Assembly (NCBI RefSeq): GCF_030167915.1
Contig: NZ_JARGNB010000013.1
Coordinates: forward strand, 1 to 64,000
DNA from: Aquabacterium humicola
GTDB taxonomy: Bacteria; Pseudomonadota; Gammaproteobacteria; Burkholderiales; Burkholderiaceae_C
DNA length: 64,000 nucleotides
Direction of reading: 5' to 3'
Shown in pieces: positions 26,637 through 36,500 of the stretch. A program made the translations under genes and the position numbers. Position 1 is the stretch's first letter. Each line of letters begins with the position of its first letter. A model generated the notes under the pieces. The model was not told where the DNA came from, did not search any database, and saw only the letters and a list, made by a program, of their open reading frames with translations.

Positions 26637-27308
26637 ATGCTTGACATCGCCATCGATCCCAGGCGCCGGCTGTACGTCATCGCAAGCAGCGACGGCGTCA
26701 GGTGCCTGGGGTTCGACAAGGCACGCGACCACGCGCGCCGGATCGCCGATTGCCTGATGCGACCCGACCTCCAGCCGACACCGGAAGAGGAAGGCACGCC
26801 CGCGGGCTACCGGAAGTACCTGTCGGCCATCCAGGCCTGGCTGGACTCCCCGCGCGCCGAGGAGACCTATTTCGGCCCCGGCTGCTCCAAGGAGCTGGCT
26901 TCGGCACTCGAAGCCTGCCGGCACAGCCGCAGCAAGGTGCACCTCGTCGTCGGCGACACAGGCACCGGCTCCGTCGCCTTCGACGACAACGACGTCGTCG
27001 GACGCATCGGCAGGTCCCACGGTGCATTGAAGGTTCCGCTGCTGCTCGAGGACGGGCAGGCGTTCGGTTCGCCGGTCACCTGCGGCCGCGTGCTCGCGAT
27101 CCTCGACTGGGAGACCGGCCTGGCGCTGTACAGGCACCCCGGCTACCGCCCACCCGAGCTGAAGCTCGCCTTCTGCGAACACGAGTCACGACCCTGGAGC
27201 GTGATGCACCGGGACAGCACGATCGCGCGGTTCGCCGACATCGGCAAGGCAGGCGCCTACATCGCCTTCATGCGCGGCGCCAGCGTCGAGCCGCGGTTCT
27301 TCCGCTGA
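26637..27308 (+). CDS. Hypothetical protein (223 residues)
   Basis: No known family is recognised. The sequence is well coded and soluble-looking: LDIAIDPRRRLYVIASSDGV at the start, a KYLSAIQAWLDSPRAEETYFGPGC segment, and a strand-rich C-terminal half with conserved-looking aromatic and acidic residues (VLAILDWETGLALYRHPGYR). It has no signal peptide or membrane segment. It lies between a small helical protein and RadC, each with a hairpin leader, so it is probably an accessory gene of the same element. Confidence 0.65.
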   Translation: MLDIAIDPRRRLYVIASSDGVRCLGFDKARDHARRIADCLMRPDLQPTPEEEGTPAGYRKYLSAIQAWLDSPRAEETYFGPGCSKELASALEACRHSRSKVHLVVGDTGTGSVAFDDNDVVGRIGRSHGALKVPLLLEDGQAFGSPVTCGRVLAILDWETGLALYRHPGYRPPELKLAFCEHESRPWSVMHRDSTIARFADIGKAGAYIAFMRGASVEPRFFR

Positions 27309-27679
27309 ACCCCGACGAAGACATCGGCACGCAGGCCCCGGCCACGTCCCCAGCCATCGGGCTGTGGCGTGGCCGTTCGGTTTGCGCGCAACGGTCGCAA
27401 GGCCAGCGGCATTCGGAGCAACGCCCAGATCCCTGGCCGCGCAGGAGCTTGGCCGGGCGATCGAGCGGAAGCCCATGCGACCGCCCCGCTTCGTCGCACA
27501 CTGGCACGGCTCGCCACGCACTCGTTCGCAGTGCGTTCCGGCCATGCGCCGGCGTCGCAGTCGACACCTGCACAACACGCGCCGAGCTGTTCCGCACCGC
27601 CGGACGGTCCGCCCACCCTTCAACCCGCACGGGGACACCCCCCGATCGGGCAAGGCGTTCCCGCATCCTGGAGAACGCC
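27309..27679. other. Intergenic region before radC
   Basis: About 370 bp without a supported gene. The last 60 bases hold the hairpins listed separately. Open frames on both strands are basic shadows with no start signals. Confidence 0.35.
27630..27650 (+). promoter_or_regulatory. Leader hairpins before radC
   Basis: CGGGG (27630-27634) pairs with CCCCG (27640-27644), and the overlapping CCCGATCGGG (27641-27650) is a perfect 10-base palindrome. They lie 30-50 bases before the radC-like ATG and parallel the leaders of the preceding small genes. Confidence 0.35.
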
Positions 27680-28258
27680 ATGAAGTATGAACTGCTGTCC
27701 GATGCCCAACTGGCCGCCGAAGTGCTCGGCCGGGACACGAGCAGGCTCCCGCGCGCAGCCGCGCGCTGCGCGGAGGCCAGCCCCGAGGAGAACGCCGCAT
27801 CGCCTCGCACGCTGCTGCGGCATCGCCTCGACGCCGCAAGAGAGCTCCTCAAGCGGGAGCTGCAGGCCCGCCTGGCCGAGGAACCGGTCCTGGGCACGCC
27901 AGACAGGCTTCGCGAGTGGCTGCGCCTGCATTGCGGCGGGCTCGAGCGCGAGGTGTTCCTGGGCCTGTTCCTCGACAACCAACTCCGGCTGATCGAGGCG
28001 CAGACGCTGTTCCTCGGCACCTTGACCCAGACCTCCGTCTATCCGAGGGAAGTCGTCAAGGCCGCCCTGGTTCACAACGCCGCAGCGCTGGCGGTCGCCC
28101 ACAACCACCCGAGCGGCGACGGCCGGCCGAGCCGCGCCGACGAGTACCTAACGCAGGTCCTGAAGGCATCGCTCGCCATGGTCGATGTCCGGTTGATCGA
28201 CCACTTCATCGTGGCCGGCGACCGGGTTGTCTCCATGGCCGAGCAAGGCTTGGTCTGA
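27680..28258 (+). CDS. radC: RadC-family JAB-domain protein
   Basis: A 192-residue protein. The C-terminal 120 residues are the RadC/JAB fold: FLGLFLDNQLRLIEAQTLFLGTLTQTSVYPREVVK, then the zinc-binding motif HNHPSGDGRPSRAD (H-x-H with S and D), and DHFIVAGDRVVSMAEQGLV at the end. The N-terminal 75 residues replace the usual helix-hairpin-helix region and are less conserved. CTGGAGAAC precedes the ATG. RadC homologues are very common on integrative elements and plasmids; despite the name, a role in recombinational repair is not established. Confidence 0.9.
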   Translation: MKYELLSDAQLAAEVLGRDTSRLPRAAARCAEASPEENAASPRTLLRHRLDAARELLKRELQARLAEEPVLGTPDRLREWLRLHCGGLEREVFLGLFLDNQLRLIEAQTLFLGTLTQTSVYPREVVKAALVHNAAALAVAHNHPSGDGRPSRADEYLTQVLKASLAMVDVRLIDHFIVAGDRVVSMAEQGLV

Positions 28259-28697
28259 AGCCCCTGATCGATCGAGCGCCGACCACGGCAGGCACGCGCA
28301 ATCGGCGTGTCGAGCAAAGAGTCGAGCATGCGTACAAGGCCGGAGCCAGCGCCGAAAAGGTGCTGGGCTGCCAGCCAGTCCCGATCGAGGTGCCACCAGA
28401 AGGGTTCGCAGAAGAAGGCGGCGCCAACGCGTTTGCGCGCTGGGCGACGGGAACACGGACCCTTCGGCGCCAGCCAGCCGACACCGACCCAATCGGCTAA
28501 CCCGACGCACGTTGTCGGCTCTGCGCGCCCTCTCCATCCACCTTCCGGGTCCCATTGCTGCCAGTCTGCAGTGACCGCCATCAGTGCTTGTGTTCCCACC
28601 ATGAACGGGTCCGTCCCGTGTCCCTCCATTTGGTGATCCAGGTGTCGCTTGCATGCTGGCTCGCGGTGACAAACTGCCGATGCGGAGGGCTCGGATC
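28259..28697. other. Intergenic region after radC
   Basis: About 440 bp. The minus strand has a tryptophan-rich open frame (28072-28629) that overlaps radC antisense and has no start signal. No RNA gene or terminator was recognised. Confidence 0.35.
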
Positions 28698-29564
28698 GTG
28701 CGCCTGATGACCTGGAATATCCAATGGGGCCGAGGTGTCGACGGGCGCGTGGATCTCGAGCGCGTGGCGCGCGAGATCGAGCGCCTCGGGATGCCCGACG
28801 TGATCTGCCTGCAGGAAGTTGCGGACGGGTTCGCCGACAACGAGCTCGCGGGCCATGACGGCAGCAACCAGTTCGAAGCGCTGGCCGGCTACTTTCCGCG
28901 CCATGAGACCGCGATCGGAGTCGCGGTGGACATGCCTCCCTCCACAGGCCGCCGACGGCGATTCGGCAACATGATCCTGAGCCGCTGCCCCATCGTGGCC
29001 GTCCGGCCGCACCTGCTGCCCTGGCCAGCCGATGCCGGCGTGCGCAGCATGCAGCGCGTTGCGCTGGAGGTGCTCCTGCACACCGCGCTCGGCGAGGTCC
29101 GCCTCACGACCACCCACCTGGAGTACTACTCGGCGATCCAGCGGCATGCGCAGGTCGAACGGCTGCTGATGCTGCATGCCGAGGGTTCGGCCCACGCGAG
29201 ACGGCCGCGGCCAGTTTCCCCGGCCGGCGGGCCGTACGACGGCCATGCCGGCAGCTGCTCGGCCATCCTCGCCGGCGACTTCAACTGCGTCCCAGGCTCT
29301 GCGGAGCGCCTGCGGATCACTTCGGCCGTCGACGACCTCACCCCGCCGTTCCTGGACACCTGGCAGGTGGCTTCTCCGGGCGCGCAGCATCCCGCAACGG
29401 CAGGGGTCCACGACCGGGTCCAGTGGAACGACCAGCCCGTGTCGTTCGACACCGTCTTCGTGACCGGCGACATCGCCAGGCGCGTGCAGAACGTCCGCGT
29501 CGACTCGTCGACGACCGCGTCGGATCACCAACCCGTGCTCGTCGAACTGGACTTGACCTGCTGA
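28698..29564 (+). CDS. Endonuclease/exonuclease/phosphatase family protein
   Basis: A 288-residue protein. The GTG at 28698 is chosen because GGAGGG lies eight bases upstream and the sequence then begins in the typical family way, MRLMTWNIQWGRG; longer starts at 28653 and 28680 lack a good site. EEP motifs are in order: Asn in MTWNIQW, Glu in DVICLQEV, the internal TTTHLEYYS, D-x-N in LAGDFNCVPGS and the terminal S-D-H in ASDHQPVLVEL. Family members hydrolyse phosphodiester bonds in nucleic acids, lipids or nucleotides; the substrate cannot be told. No signal peptide is present, so it is probably cytoplasmic. Confidence 0.85.
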   Translation: MRLMTWNIQWGRGVDGRVDLERVAREIERLGMPDVICLQEVADGFADNELAGHDGSNQFEALAGYFPRHETAIGVAVDMPPSTGRRRRFGNMILSRCPIVAVRPHLLPWPADAGVRSMQRVALEVLLHTALGEVRLTTTHLEYYSAIQRHAQVERLLMLHAEGSAHARRPRPVSPAGGPYDGHAGSCSAILAGDFNCVPGSAERLRITSAVDDLTPPFLDTWQVASPGAQHPATAGVHDRVQWNDQPVSFDTVFVTGDIARRVQNVRVDSSTTASDHQPVLVELDLTC

Positions 29565-29942
29565 CGCGAGACCCGCACCACCGGCCACTCGACTCGGAAG
29601 CTGTTCCAGCGCGCGGCGCTGCGCACTGCAGGACACGGCCGGGCAGACCGGTGCGAACCGCCCTCCTCACTTGTGCGATGAGGATCAGTGTCGGCTGAAG
29701 GTCACCTTCCAGCGCTGCTGCTGGTCAATGCATTGGCGCAGGCCCTCCGGCACAGGTGTTCATCAATTCTCGGGAGGCCGGACCGTTCGAGCATGCGGCG
29801 GCCTCTTGCGGGGCAGCGCGGGGCGGTGGATTCTCGGCCCGTCGGATGACGTTGTGCCACCGGCTTGTCATGGGTGCACGCCAGGATGCCCGACATGACC
29901 CGTGTCGCGCAGCTTGCCGCGCGTTGTCGATAAGGGGGGCTC
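29565..29942. other. Intergenic region before the protease-nuclease gene
   Basis: About 380 bp with no supported gene on either strand. Presumably promoter DNA for the downstream gene; no clear hairpin or repeat was seen. Confidence 0.35.
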
Positions 29943-32162
29943 GTGAAGATCAACGAAGATCTCTTGCGCGCGAGCGAAGCGCGCGCCCGGGCGCTCGACG
30001 CCACCACACCACTGCTCGACCCGCCGCCGCGACCGACGCCCGACGTCAAGGAGGTGAAGCGGCGCCTGACCTACTACGGCCTGGGCGAGAACACCCCGAC
30101 ACCGACGGAGTTCGAGCGCGCGATCGACGGCAATGACCTGGTCGACGGCTTCTACCTCGAGCGCGCGCTGCGGGCGGCCGATCCGGTATGCCGGATCGTG
30201 CTCCGCAGTGCGTCCGGCAGCGAACGCGGCCATGCGACCGGCTTCATGGTCGCGCCCGGGGTGATGCTGACGAACTGGCATGTCTTCCAGGACGGCATGG
30301 ATCCGCGACATGCCATCGCCGAATTCAACTACAGCCTGGACATTCGCGGCGACCCGGTCGAATCCGTCCACTTTCGCGTCCGGCCGGACATCCTGTTCCT
30401 GGACGACAAGGATCTGGACTACGCGTTTGTAGGCATCCAGGCGGACGACGAGACCGGAAGGCGATCGCTTTCACGATTCGGTTTCCACCGGCTCATCCCG
30501 GAGACGGGCAAGGCCGAGGAGCACGACTGGCTGACCATCATCCAGCACCCCGAAGGGCAGCGCCGGCAGTTTGCGATCAGGGAGAACAAGCTGGTGCGCA
30601 AGGAGGATGGCCAGCAGACCTTGTGGTACCGCAGCGATACGGCGCGCGGATCCTCCGGGGCGCCGGTATTCAACGACTCCCTCCAGGTCGTCGCACTGCA
30701 CCACATGGGCGTCGCGCCGCGCGACGACGCGGGCCTCTATGTGCTGAAGGATGGCAGCAAGGTCGCGAGCCTGCGCGGCATCGACGACGAGCAGGTGGAG
30801 TGGATCGCAAACGAAGGCATCCGCGTGAGCGCGCTGTGCAGGCACGTCCTGCCGCGACTGCGGCCCACGCCGATCGACCAGGGCCTGCGCGAGGCGATCG
30901 CCGGGCGTCCGCCCGATCTCATTGCGACCGTGCTGAACCGGAGCCATTCACCCGCGCCAGCACAGCCATCAGCCGGTCCGGTCGAGGCGAACCTTTCAGC
31001 GTCTTCCCCGGCGCCCAATTCCCCCAGGAGCATCACCATGTCGAACGCGAACAATGAAGCTGGCGTCCTCGTGGTGCCGATCGAGTTGCGGATCAGTGTC
31101 GGCATCGCGGGCGCGGTCGCCGCCCAGCAGCCGGCCGGCGTCGCCGCCCCTCTTGCGCCGGATGAGCCGCTCGAGCAGGTCGAGCGCTACGTCAAGCCGT
31201 GGTTCGACGACGACTATGACAACCGGGCCACTGAGGGCTACAACGCCGACTTCCTGGGCGTACCGGTGCCGCTGCCTACCGTGGTGGATCCGTCGACCGC
31301 GGCAAGCTACGACGGCAAGCACTTCATCCCCTACGTGCACTTCAGCCTGTGCGTGCACAGGAAGCGCCGGCTGGCGATCCTGGCCGCCTCCAACGTCGAC
31401 TACCGCGAGGCGATGCGCAAGCCCGATTCGAGCAGGAAGTACGACCGGGACTCGCTGGGCGGCCTTGGCAAGAACGACCTGGAAGCCTGGCTGACCGACC
31501 CGCGCCTGGGCGAGCTCCATCAGATTCCGGACGAGTTCTACAGCAACGATCGCGGCGCATTCGACCGAGGCCACATCGTCCGCCGCGATGACGTGTGCTG
31601 GGGCTCGAGCTACGACGAGGTTCGCCGCGCCAACGGCGACACCTACCACCTGACCAACTGCTCCCCGCAGGTTGCGCACTACAACCAGTCGCAGAAGAAC
31701 GGCGTCTGGGGGCTGCTCGAGGAAGTGGTGAAGGACAACGCGAAGGCCGAACAGCTCTCGGTCTTCGCCGGCTGCGTGCTGCGCGACGAGGACAAGTACT
31801 TCACCGCCAAGTACAAGAACCAGGACCTCAAGTTCAAGGTACCGGCCAGCTTCTGGAAGGTCGTCGTGGCGCGAGGCACCGACGGCAAGCTGCAGGCCTA
31901 CGGCTTCGTGCTGGAACAGGATCTCTCGAGCGTCTCGCTGACCTACGAGTTCAGCATGCATCCGTCCTGGCGCGAGTACATGTACACGCTCAAGGAGATC
32001 GAGGCGATGACCGGCGACAGCATCGCCTTCGACCCGGTCCTCCACCTCGCGGACCAGGCCGACACGGCGGGTGGCCATGAAGTGCTGCGTCGCGCGGGCA
32101 TCCTGCGCGCGCGGCCGCAGCCTGCAACAGCGGTTGTCGTCCCGATCGCGCCCGCCGCCTAG
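29943..32162 (+). CDS. Trypsin-like protease fused to a NUC1-type endonuclease
   Basis: A 739-residue protein; the GTG start has AAGGGGGG just upstream. Residues 80-270 form a trypsin-like protease: His113 in LTNWHVF, Asp159 in DLDYAFVG and Ser238 in ARGSSGAPVF. A Ser/Pro/Ala linker (about 325-365) follows. Residues about 400-690 match the DNA/RNA non-specific endonuclease (NUC1/NucA) family: AFDRGHIVRRDDVCWG with the catalytic DRGH (about 541-544), then NCSPQVAHYNQSQKNGVWGLLE with the metal-binding Asn. No signal peptide is present. A protease and a nuclease in one cytoplasmic chain is a known theme in bacterial conflict systems, where proteolysis may activate an effector; here the nuclease would be the toxic part. 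Confidence 0.85.
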   Translation: MKINEDLLRASEARARALDATTPLLDPPPRPTPDVKEVKRRLTYYGLGENTPTPTEFERAIDGNDLVDGFYLERALRAADPVCRIVLRSASGSERGHATGFMVAPGVMLTNWHVFQDGMDPRHAIAEFNYSLDIRGDPVESVHFRVRPDILFLDDKDLDYAFVGIQADDETGRRSLSRFGFHRLIPETGKAEEHDWLTIIQHPEGQRRQFAIRENKLVRKEDGQQTLWYRSDTARGSSGAPVFNDSLQVVALHHMGVAPRDDAGLYVLKDGSKVASLRGIDDEQVEWIANEGIRVSALCRHVLPRLRPTPIDQGLREAIAGRPPDLIATVLNRSHSPAPAQPSAGPVEANLSASSPAPNSPRSITMSNANNEAGVLVVPIELRISVGIAGAVAAQQPAGVAAPLAPDEPLEQVERYVKPWFDDDYDNRATEGYNADFLGVPVPLPTVVDPSTAASYDGKHFIPYVHFSLCVHRKRRLAILAASNVDYREAMRKPDSSRKYDRDSLGGLGKNDLEAWLTDPRLGELHQIPDEFYSNDRGAFDRGHIVRRDDVCWGSSYDEVRRANGDTYHLTNCSPQVAHYNQSQKNGVWGLLEEVVKDNAKAEQLSVFAGCVLRDEDKYFTAKYKNQDLKFKVPASFWKVVVARGTDGKLQAYGFVLEQDLSSVSLTYEFSMHPSWREYMYTLKEIEAMTGDSIAFDPVLHLADQADTAGGHEVLRRAGILRARPQPATAVVVPIAPAA

Positions 32163-32303
32163 ACACGCAACGCGCGGATAGGCGCTTGTCAGCAAGCGCC
32201 ACACCGGTGAACCAGCTGCTCCGGCTCAGTGTCGACCGGAGTGGCCACGAGCAGCCCTGGGTCTAAGATCCACCACCGTGGCTTCAGTGGCAGCGTCTCT
32301 CGC

Positions 32304-33164
32304 TCAGTTCGGCCAGAGCGCCTGCACCCAAGGCTTCGACGATTCACGTGCGGACGTCGGAAGCAGCGCCAGGTATGCCTCGGCGCGTTCTCGCTGGGTC
32401 CCGCATCCCGGGAGAGATGCGCCTCGAACGCGTGCCTCAAGCAGGTACAGCGGAGCCAAGGGAGCGGCGTCGATGCGTAGCTTGCTCATCGTCTCGATGA
32501 CGCGAAGTTCGTGCGGCGGCGGCGCGCAGGTGGCTGATGCAGCGGTTCCCCGCGCGTCGGCCGGTCCGGGCGCCACCGCCAACGGTTCGAGAGCTCGTCC
32601 AACAACCAGGCTCATCGCCGCATCCATGCCCGCTTGCGTCGCCGCCGCCACAGCGGGCCCGTGGCGCAGCCTGCGCGTGATCCCCTTGCAGGCTCGCCCC
32701 GCAGACGACTCGGCATAGTCGCCGAACGGTTGCGCGGCGATGCGACGCGACCATGCCAGTGCGCCCCCTTCAGGTGGCGACAGCGCATCCGCCTGCTGCG
32801 CCAGGAAACCCGCGAAGCAGTCTGGATTCCTGGCGACACTCGCCACTGCCGCCGCGTGCATCAGTTCCTTCATGGTCGACATCCACGCCGTGGTGACGAC
32901 AACCCGGCGCGCACCGCCCCGATGGCGCATGCGCGCATCAACCGACGGGGAGCGCTCCTGGACGAAATCGACCGAGCTGACCAGTTCGCGGGCCAGAGAC
33001 TGCGGCGGCAGATCCAGCAGGACCACACGCCGATAGGCCTCGCCGGTCGCCTTCCACGGATCGCTCGCGGCCTGCGGCGCCGTGGCGGCCTGGGTCAGCG
33101 CCACAAGCCCGACCAGGGCGACGCAAACGCCACACGCACGCGAAATGCCGACACGCATTCTCAT
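32304..33164 (-). CDS. Uncharacterised secreted protein
   Basis: A 286-residue protein with an N-terminal signal peptide (GISRACGVCVALVGLVALTQ, cleavage near residue 27). The mature part is alanine-rich and probably helical, with scattered cysteines (PDCFAGF, RACKG, ATCAPPP, LPGCGT) that may form disulphides. No family is recognised. Its ATG overlaps the TGA of the lipoprotein gene by four bases, making it the last gene of a three-gene operon headed by a patatin-like enzyme. Confidence 0.7.
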   Translation of the reverse strand: MRMRVGISRACGVCVALVGLVALTQAATAPQAASDPWKATGEAYRRVVLLDLPPQSLARELVSSVDFVQERSPSVDARMRHRGGARRVVVTTAWMSTMKELMHAAAVASVARNPDCFAGFLAQQADALSPPEGGALAWSRRIAAQPFGDYAESSAGRACKGITRRLRHGPAVAAATQAGMDAAMSLVVGRALEPLAVAPGPADARGTAASATCAPPPHELRVIETMSKLRIDAAPLAPLYLLEARVRGASLPGCGTQRERAEAYLALLPTSARESSKPWVQALWPN

Positions 33165-33586
33165 GGCTGGTCACCGCACTTCTGCCACTCGGGAGGCAAT
33201 GAACTCGGCCACCCCGACAAGCGCACCGACTGCTCGTGAGGGCCGCACTGGATCATGACGTGCACTGGCGCGGTGCATTCAGGGAATGACTTGCCCGATT
33301 CGCTCCTGAACTGCGCGGCAGGCAGCACGCGGATCTCGCCGGACTTCAGCGGAACACCCGGACGCGGGACGCTCCACGCCCAGCCGCCGGGCACGGACCC
33401 TTGCGAGTTGAGCGCGACGCGGGTGAGCTCGGCATCCAGCGTGCTCTCGTTGAACACCATCAACTGCAGGCCGCCGTCGAAGAAGTACCAGCGGGCCGAC
33501 ACGTCAAAGCACGCCGGCACCGGCCGGGTCGCACATCCCGACAGCGCACCGACGACTGCACAGGCGGCCCAGGTTCTCCACGACAT
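33161..33586 (-). CDS. Small outer-membrane lipoprotein candidate
   Basis: A 141-residue protein with a lipoprotein signal peptide ending in LSGC (Cys at about residue 17), so lipid attachment is expected. The mature part is beta-rich (ARWYFFDGGLQLMVFNES..) with a few cysteines. No family is recognised. The ATG at 33586 overlaps the patatin gene's stop by one base (TGATG); a GTG three bases earlier is an alternative. It lies between the patatin-like and secreted-protein genes with overlaps on both sides, so the three are expressed together. Confidence 0.7.
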   Translation of the reverse strand: MSWRTWAACAVVGALSGCATRPVPACFDVSARWYFFDGGLQLMVFNESTLDAELTRVALNSQGSVPGGWAWSVPRPGVPLKSGEIRVLPAAQFRSESGKSFPECTAPVHVMIQCGPHEQSVRLSGWPSSLPPEWQKCGDQP

Positions 33587-36500
33587 CACTTGCGCGCTCC
33601 CTCGGGTCCCTGAACGTTGCGGCGCGGGGACAGTTGCACCACCGAGTCGTTGAGGGCCTTGACCGCGGCCTCGACCTTGCCCAGGCCGGCAACGACGCTC
33701 GCGAGGTCGCTGCCCGTGCCGGTCGAGCTGCTCGTGACCGAAGTACTGCGCAGTTGCCGGACCGCGGATTCGATCTCCTCCAGCTTCTGGCGGACGTCCT
33801 TCAGCGGCTCCTGGCCCGCACGCGGCATGGCGGCAATGACCGCCGATGTCGAGAACGGCTTGATGTCGCGGAGAGCGACGTTGATGTCCCGAAGCTGAGC
33901 CGCCACGAGCTCGAAGCCGTCACGAAGGGTCGGCTGGTTCAGGGCACCGCCGATCGTCTTCAGCTGGTCCGCAGCTTCGCCCAGTCGCCGCTCAACGTCT
34001 CCCAGCGCCGCGGTCACCTCCCCGGCATTGAGGCGCACGCCGTTGACACGCAGATCCTCAGACGGGCGCAGCTCGACCGTCATCGGACGCGCGAGCAGCG
34101 CCCGGTCGGCTGCCGACAGCGAAATCTCCGACGGCGCCAGCGTGACCGTCCCCGCGACGCCGAGCGTGCCGCCGACGGCGAGCGCGGCCAGGGCCAGCGC
34201 AGCAGGGTCCAGTGCCGCCAGCAACCCCTGCTTCGGACCGGGCAGGGATTCCTCGCCTTGTGGCGGCTTCGGAGGCGGTGGTGGCGGCGCAGGCGGCAGG
34301 ATCGGCTCGAGCAGGTCGCCCTTCAGCACCTCCATGGCTGTGATCGCTCCCAGGTGACGGTAGCTCTCGAACTGGACTTCGTCGTAGAACTGGTCCGAGG
34401 TGCTCTGGTGCGGGAAACGGCCGCCTCGCTTGCCCTCGGTGCTCGCGGCATAGGCTCGAAGCTCCTGCGGATCTGCCTTTCCGTTGGCATCCGTCTCCGT
34501 GCGCGGCACCGGCTTGACGACATGAAGCAGTCCGACGGGCGCGTCAGGGTCCTGATCGGAGTAGTGGATCTGCCCCGTCACCGCTCGGGCGAAGCGGGCC
34601 TTGCCGGACTGCCCGGGCAGTTCGTCGGGCAGCGTGATGCGGATGCCGAGGTCGATGCGGATGCGGCGCACCGTCTCCAGCAGGTCGCCGTAGCCATAGT
34701 CGCCGTCGGCGGTCGCGTCGATGACGACGATGCAGTGGCAACGCCGCCGGACCATCTCGTAGAGGCCGATGTTGTCGAAGTGGCCGCCATCCGAGACGTA
34801 GATGGACTTCGAGTCGTCGGTCGTACGCCCGAGGGCTTCGTCGAGCAGGGTCGAAAGGCCGGTCGGTGGCTCGGGTGCCCGCAGGCGCTTCAGGTCATTC
34901 TCGCTCGGATCCGTGCCGGTCAAGATTCTCGGATTGGGCAGCCACCAGCCGAGCCGCACATTGAACAGCGTCATCAAGGCTGTGACCAGCGGCGAACTGT
35001 GGTAGCCCATGTTCGGCGAGGCAGCGGCGCCGGAGATCGTCATGGCCCTGCCGAGCGACATGCCCTTGTCGGCGGCATAGCGGGCACTGTCGATGTAGCC
35101 GGTGCAGTCACTGCCGCAGCGCAGCGGCGTGGCCGTGAACGACGCCGCCTTCCGCTGCTGCCACGCGAGCCGGTTGCTGCTCGGCAGCACGAGGTTCAGG
35201 GCGATGTTGATGACGTGGAATGGTGCGCCACTGCCTCGCATCTCGTGCAGGGGCCGGTTGTCGTCCGGGTCGAAGCCGGTGAAAGGGTGGGGAACGCGCT
35301 TGTCGCGCGCGGCGCCGAGAAACGCACGCGTGAGCCGGTTCCCATAGAGGCCGTGCAGAGAGAACGCATTGGCACCGATGAATCGCGATACACCGTACGA
35401 GAGCAGCATCAGGGCGATCACGGTGAGGATCAGGAGTGCTCCGGGCGCCTCGAGCAGCACCAGGCGGTATATCGGCTCGAAGTCCGCGAGCACGTCCGCG
35501 GCCATCGGAGGATTTCCAAGGGCGCCAGAGCCGAGGTAGCGGACCTGCCCCTGGAGCGCGCCTTCCCCGAACGTCTCGTCAAGCCAGACCAGCAGCGCCG
35601 AAATGCCAAGACTCAGTGCAAGCAGCAAGCACAGCAGCGCCAAGGCCGACAGGACGTCGAGCATTCGCGCGCCAGTCGCCTGCACCACCCCGCTCGCCTT
35701 CTTCAAAAGCGTCGCGCCGTTCTTGCTCCAGTAACCGACGGCGCTGGCGATTGCGCCAAGCAGCGCGCCACCGGCGCCCAACTGGAGCCCTGCCGGAGCC
35801 GCCGTTCCCAGCCAGTCGACTACCAGGGGCGGCACGAAGATCACGAAACCGAACAACAGCATCCAGAGCGCAGCCGCCCGAAGCCAGTACCCGCCCGAGC
35901 GAGACCACCACTCGCGCTCGTCTTCGTTGCTGGCGCGCCGACCGACCGCCGCGTGGGCTGCCATGCCGACCCAGAGGGCGACGAGCAGCAAGGGCACGCC
36001 GACGGTCGCGTACTGCAGGCGCGCATCGGGCTCCATGTCCGCGAGCGCACGCCCTCCCATCCATATCAGCCACGTCGGGGTTGCGGCGACGCCAGCTGCC
36101 ACGATCATCGTCAAGAGCCGCAGCAGCACGAAGTTGATCTCTCGCGGCTCCTGCTTCACGACGACACGCCAGATGGAGCCAGTGGCGGCCGCTACGACAT
36201 GCGCGCCTATGGCGGCAGCGGCAAAGTACCAGTAGGGGAAGTGATGGTCCTGCGAAGCCGCCGCAGCAGACAAGCTGAGCAGGATCGCCGATACAAGCAT
36301 GGGCCAGAAGCAGAAGGGACTGAACTGCTCCAATGGAGGATTCGGAGGCTTGCGCGGCGGCGGCAGGTCGCGGGCGATGTAGGCCAGGCCGGTCATCAAG
36401 CCGGCGAGCGCCAACCAGGCGAGCAGCTGACTCAACGCGGCGTCCGGACTGCTTCGCGCTTCCTCGATGCAGGCGTCAAGAAGAAGCAGGTAGACGCGGG

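Noticed and set aside
28072-28629. Tryptophan-rich minus-strand frame after radC
   Set aside because: Overlaps radC antisense, has no start signal and no recognised family.
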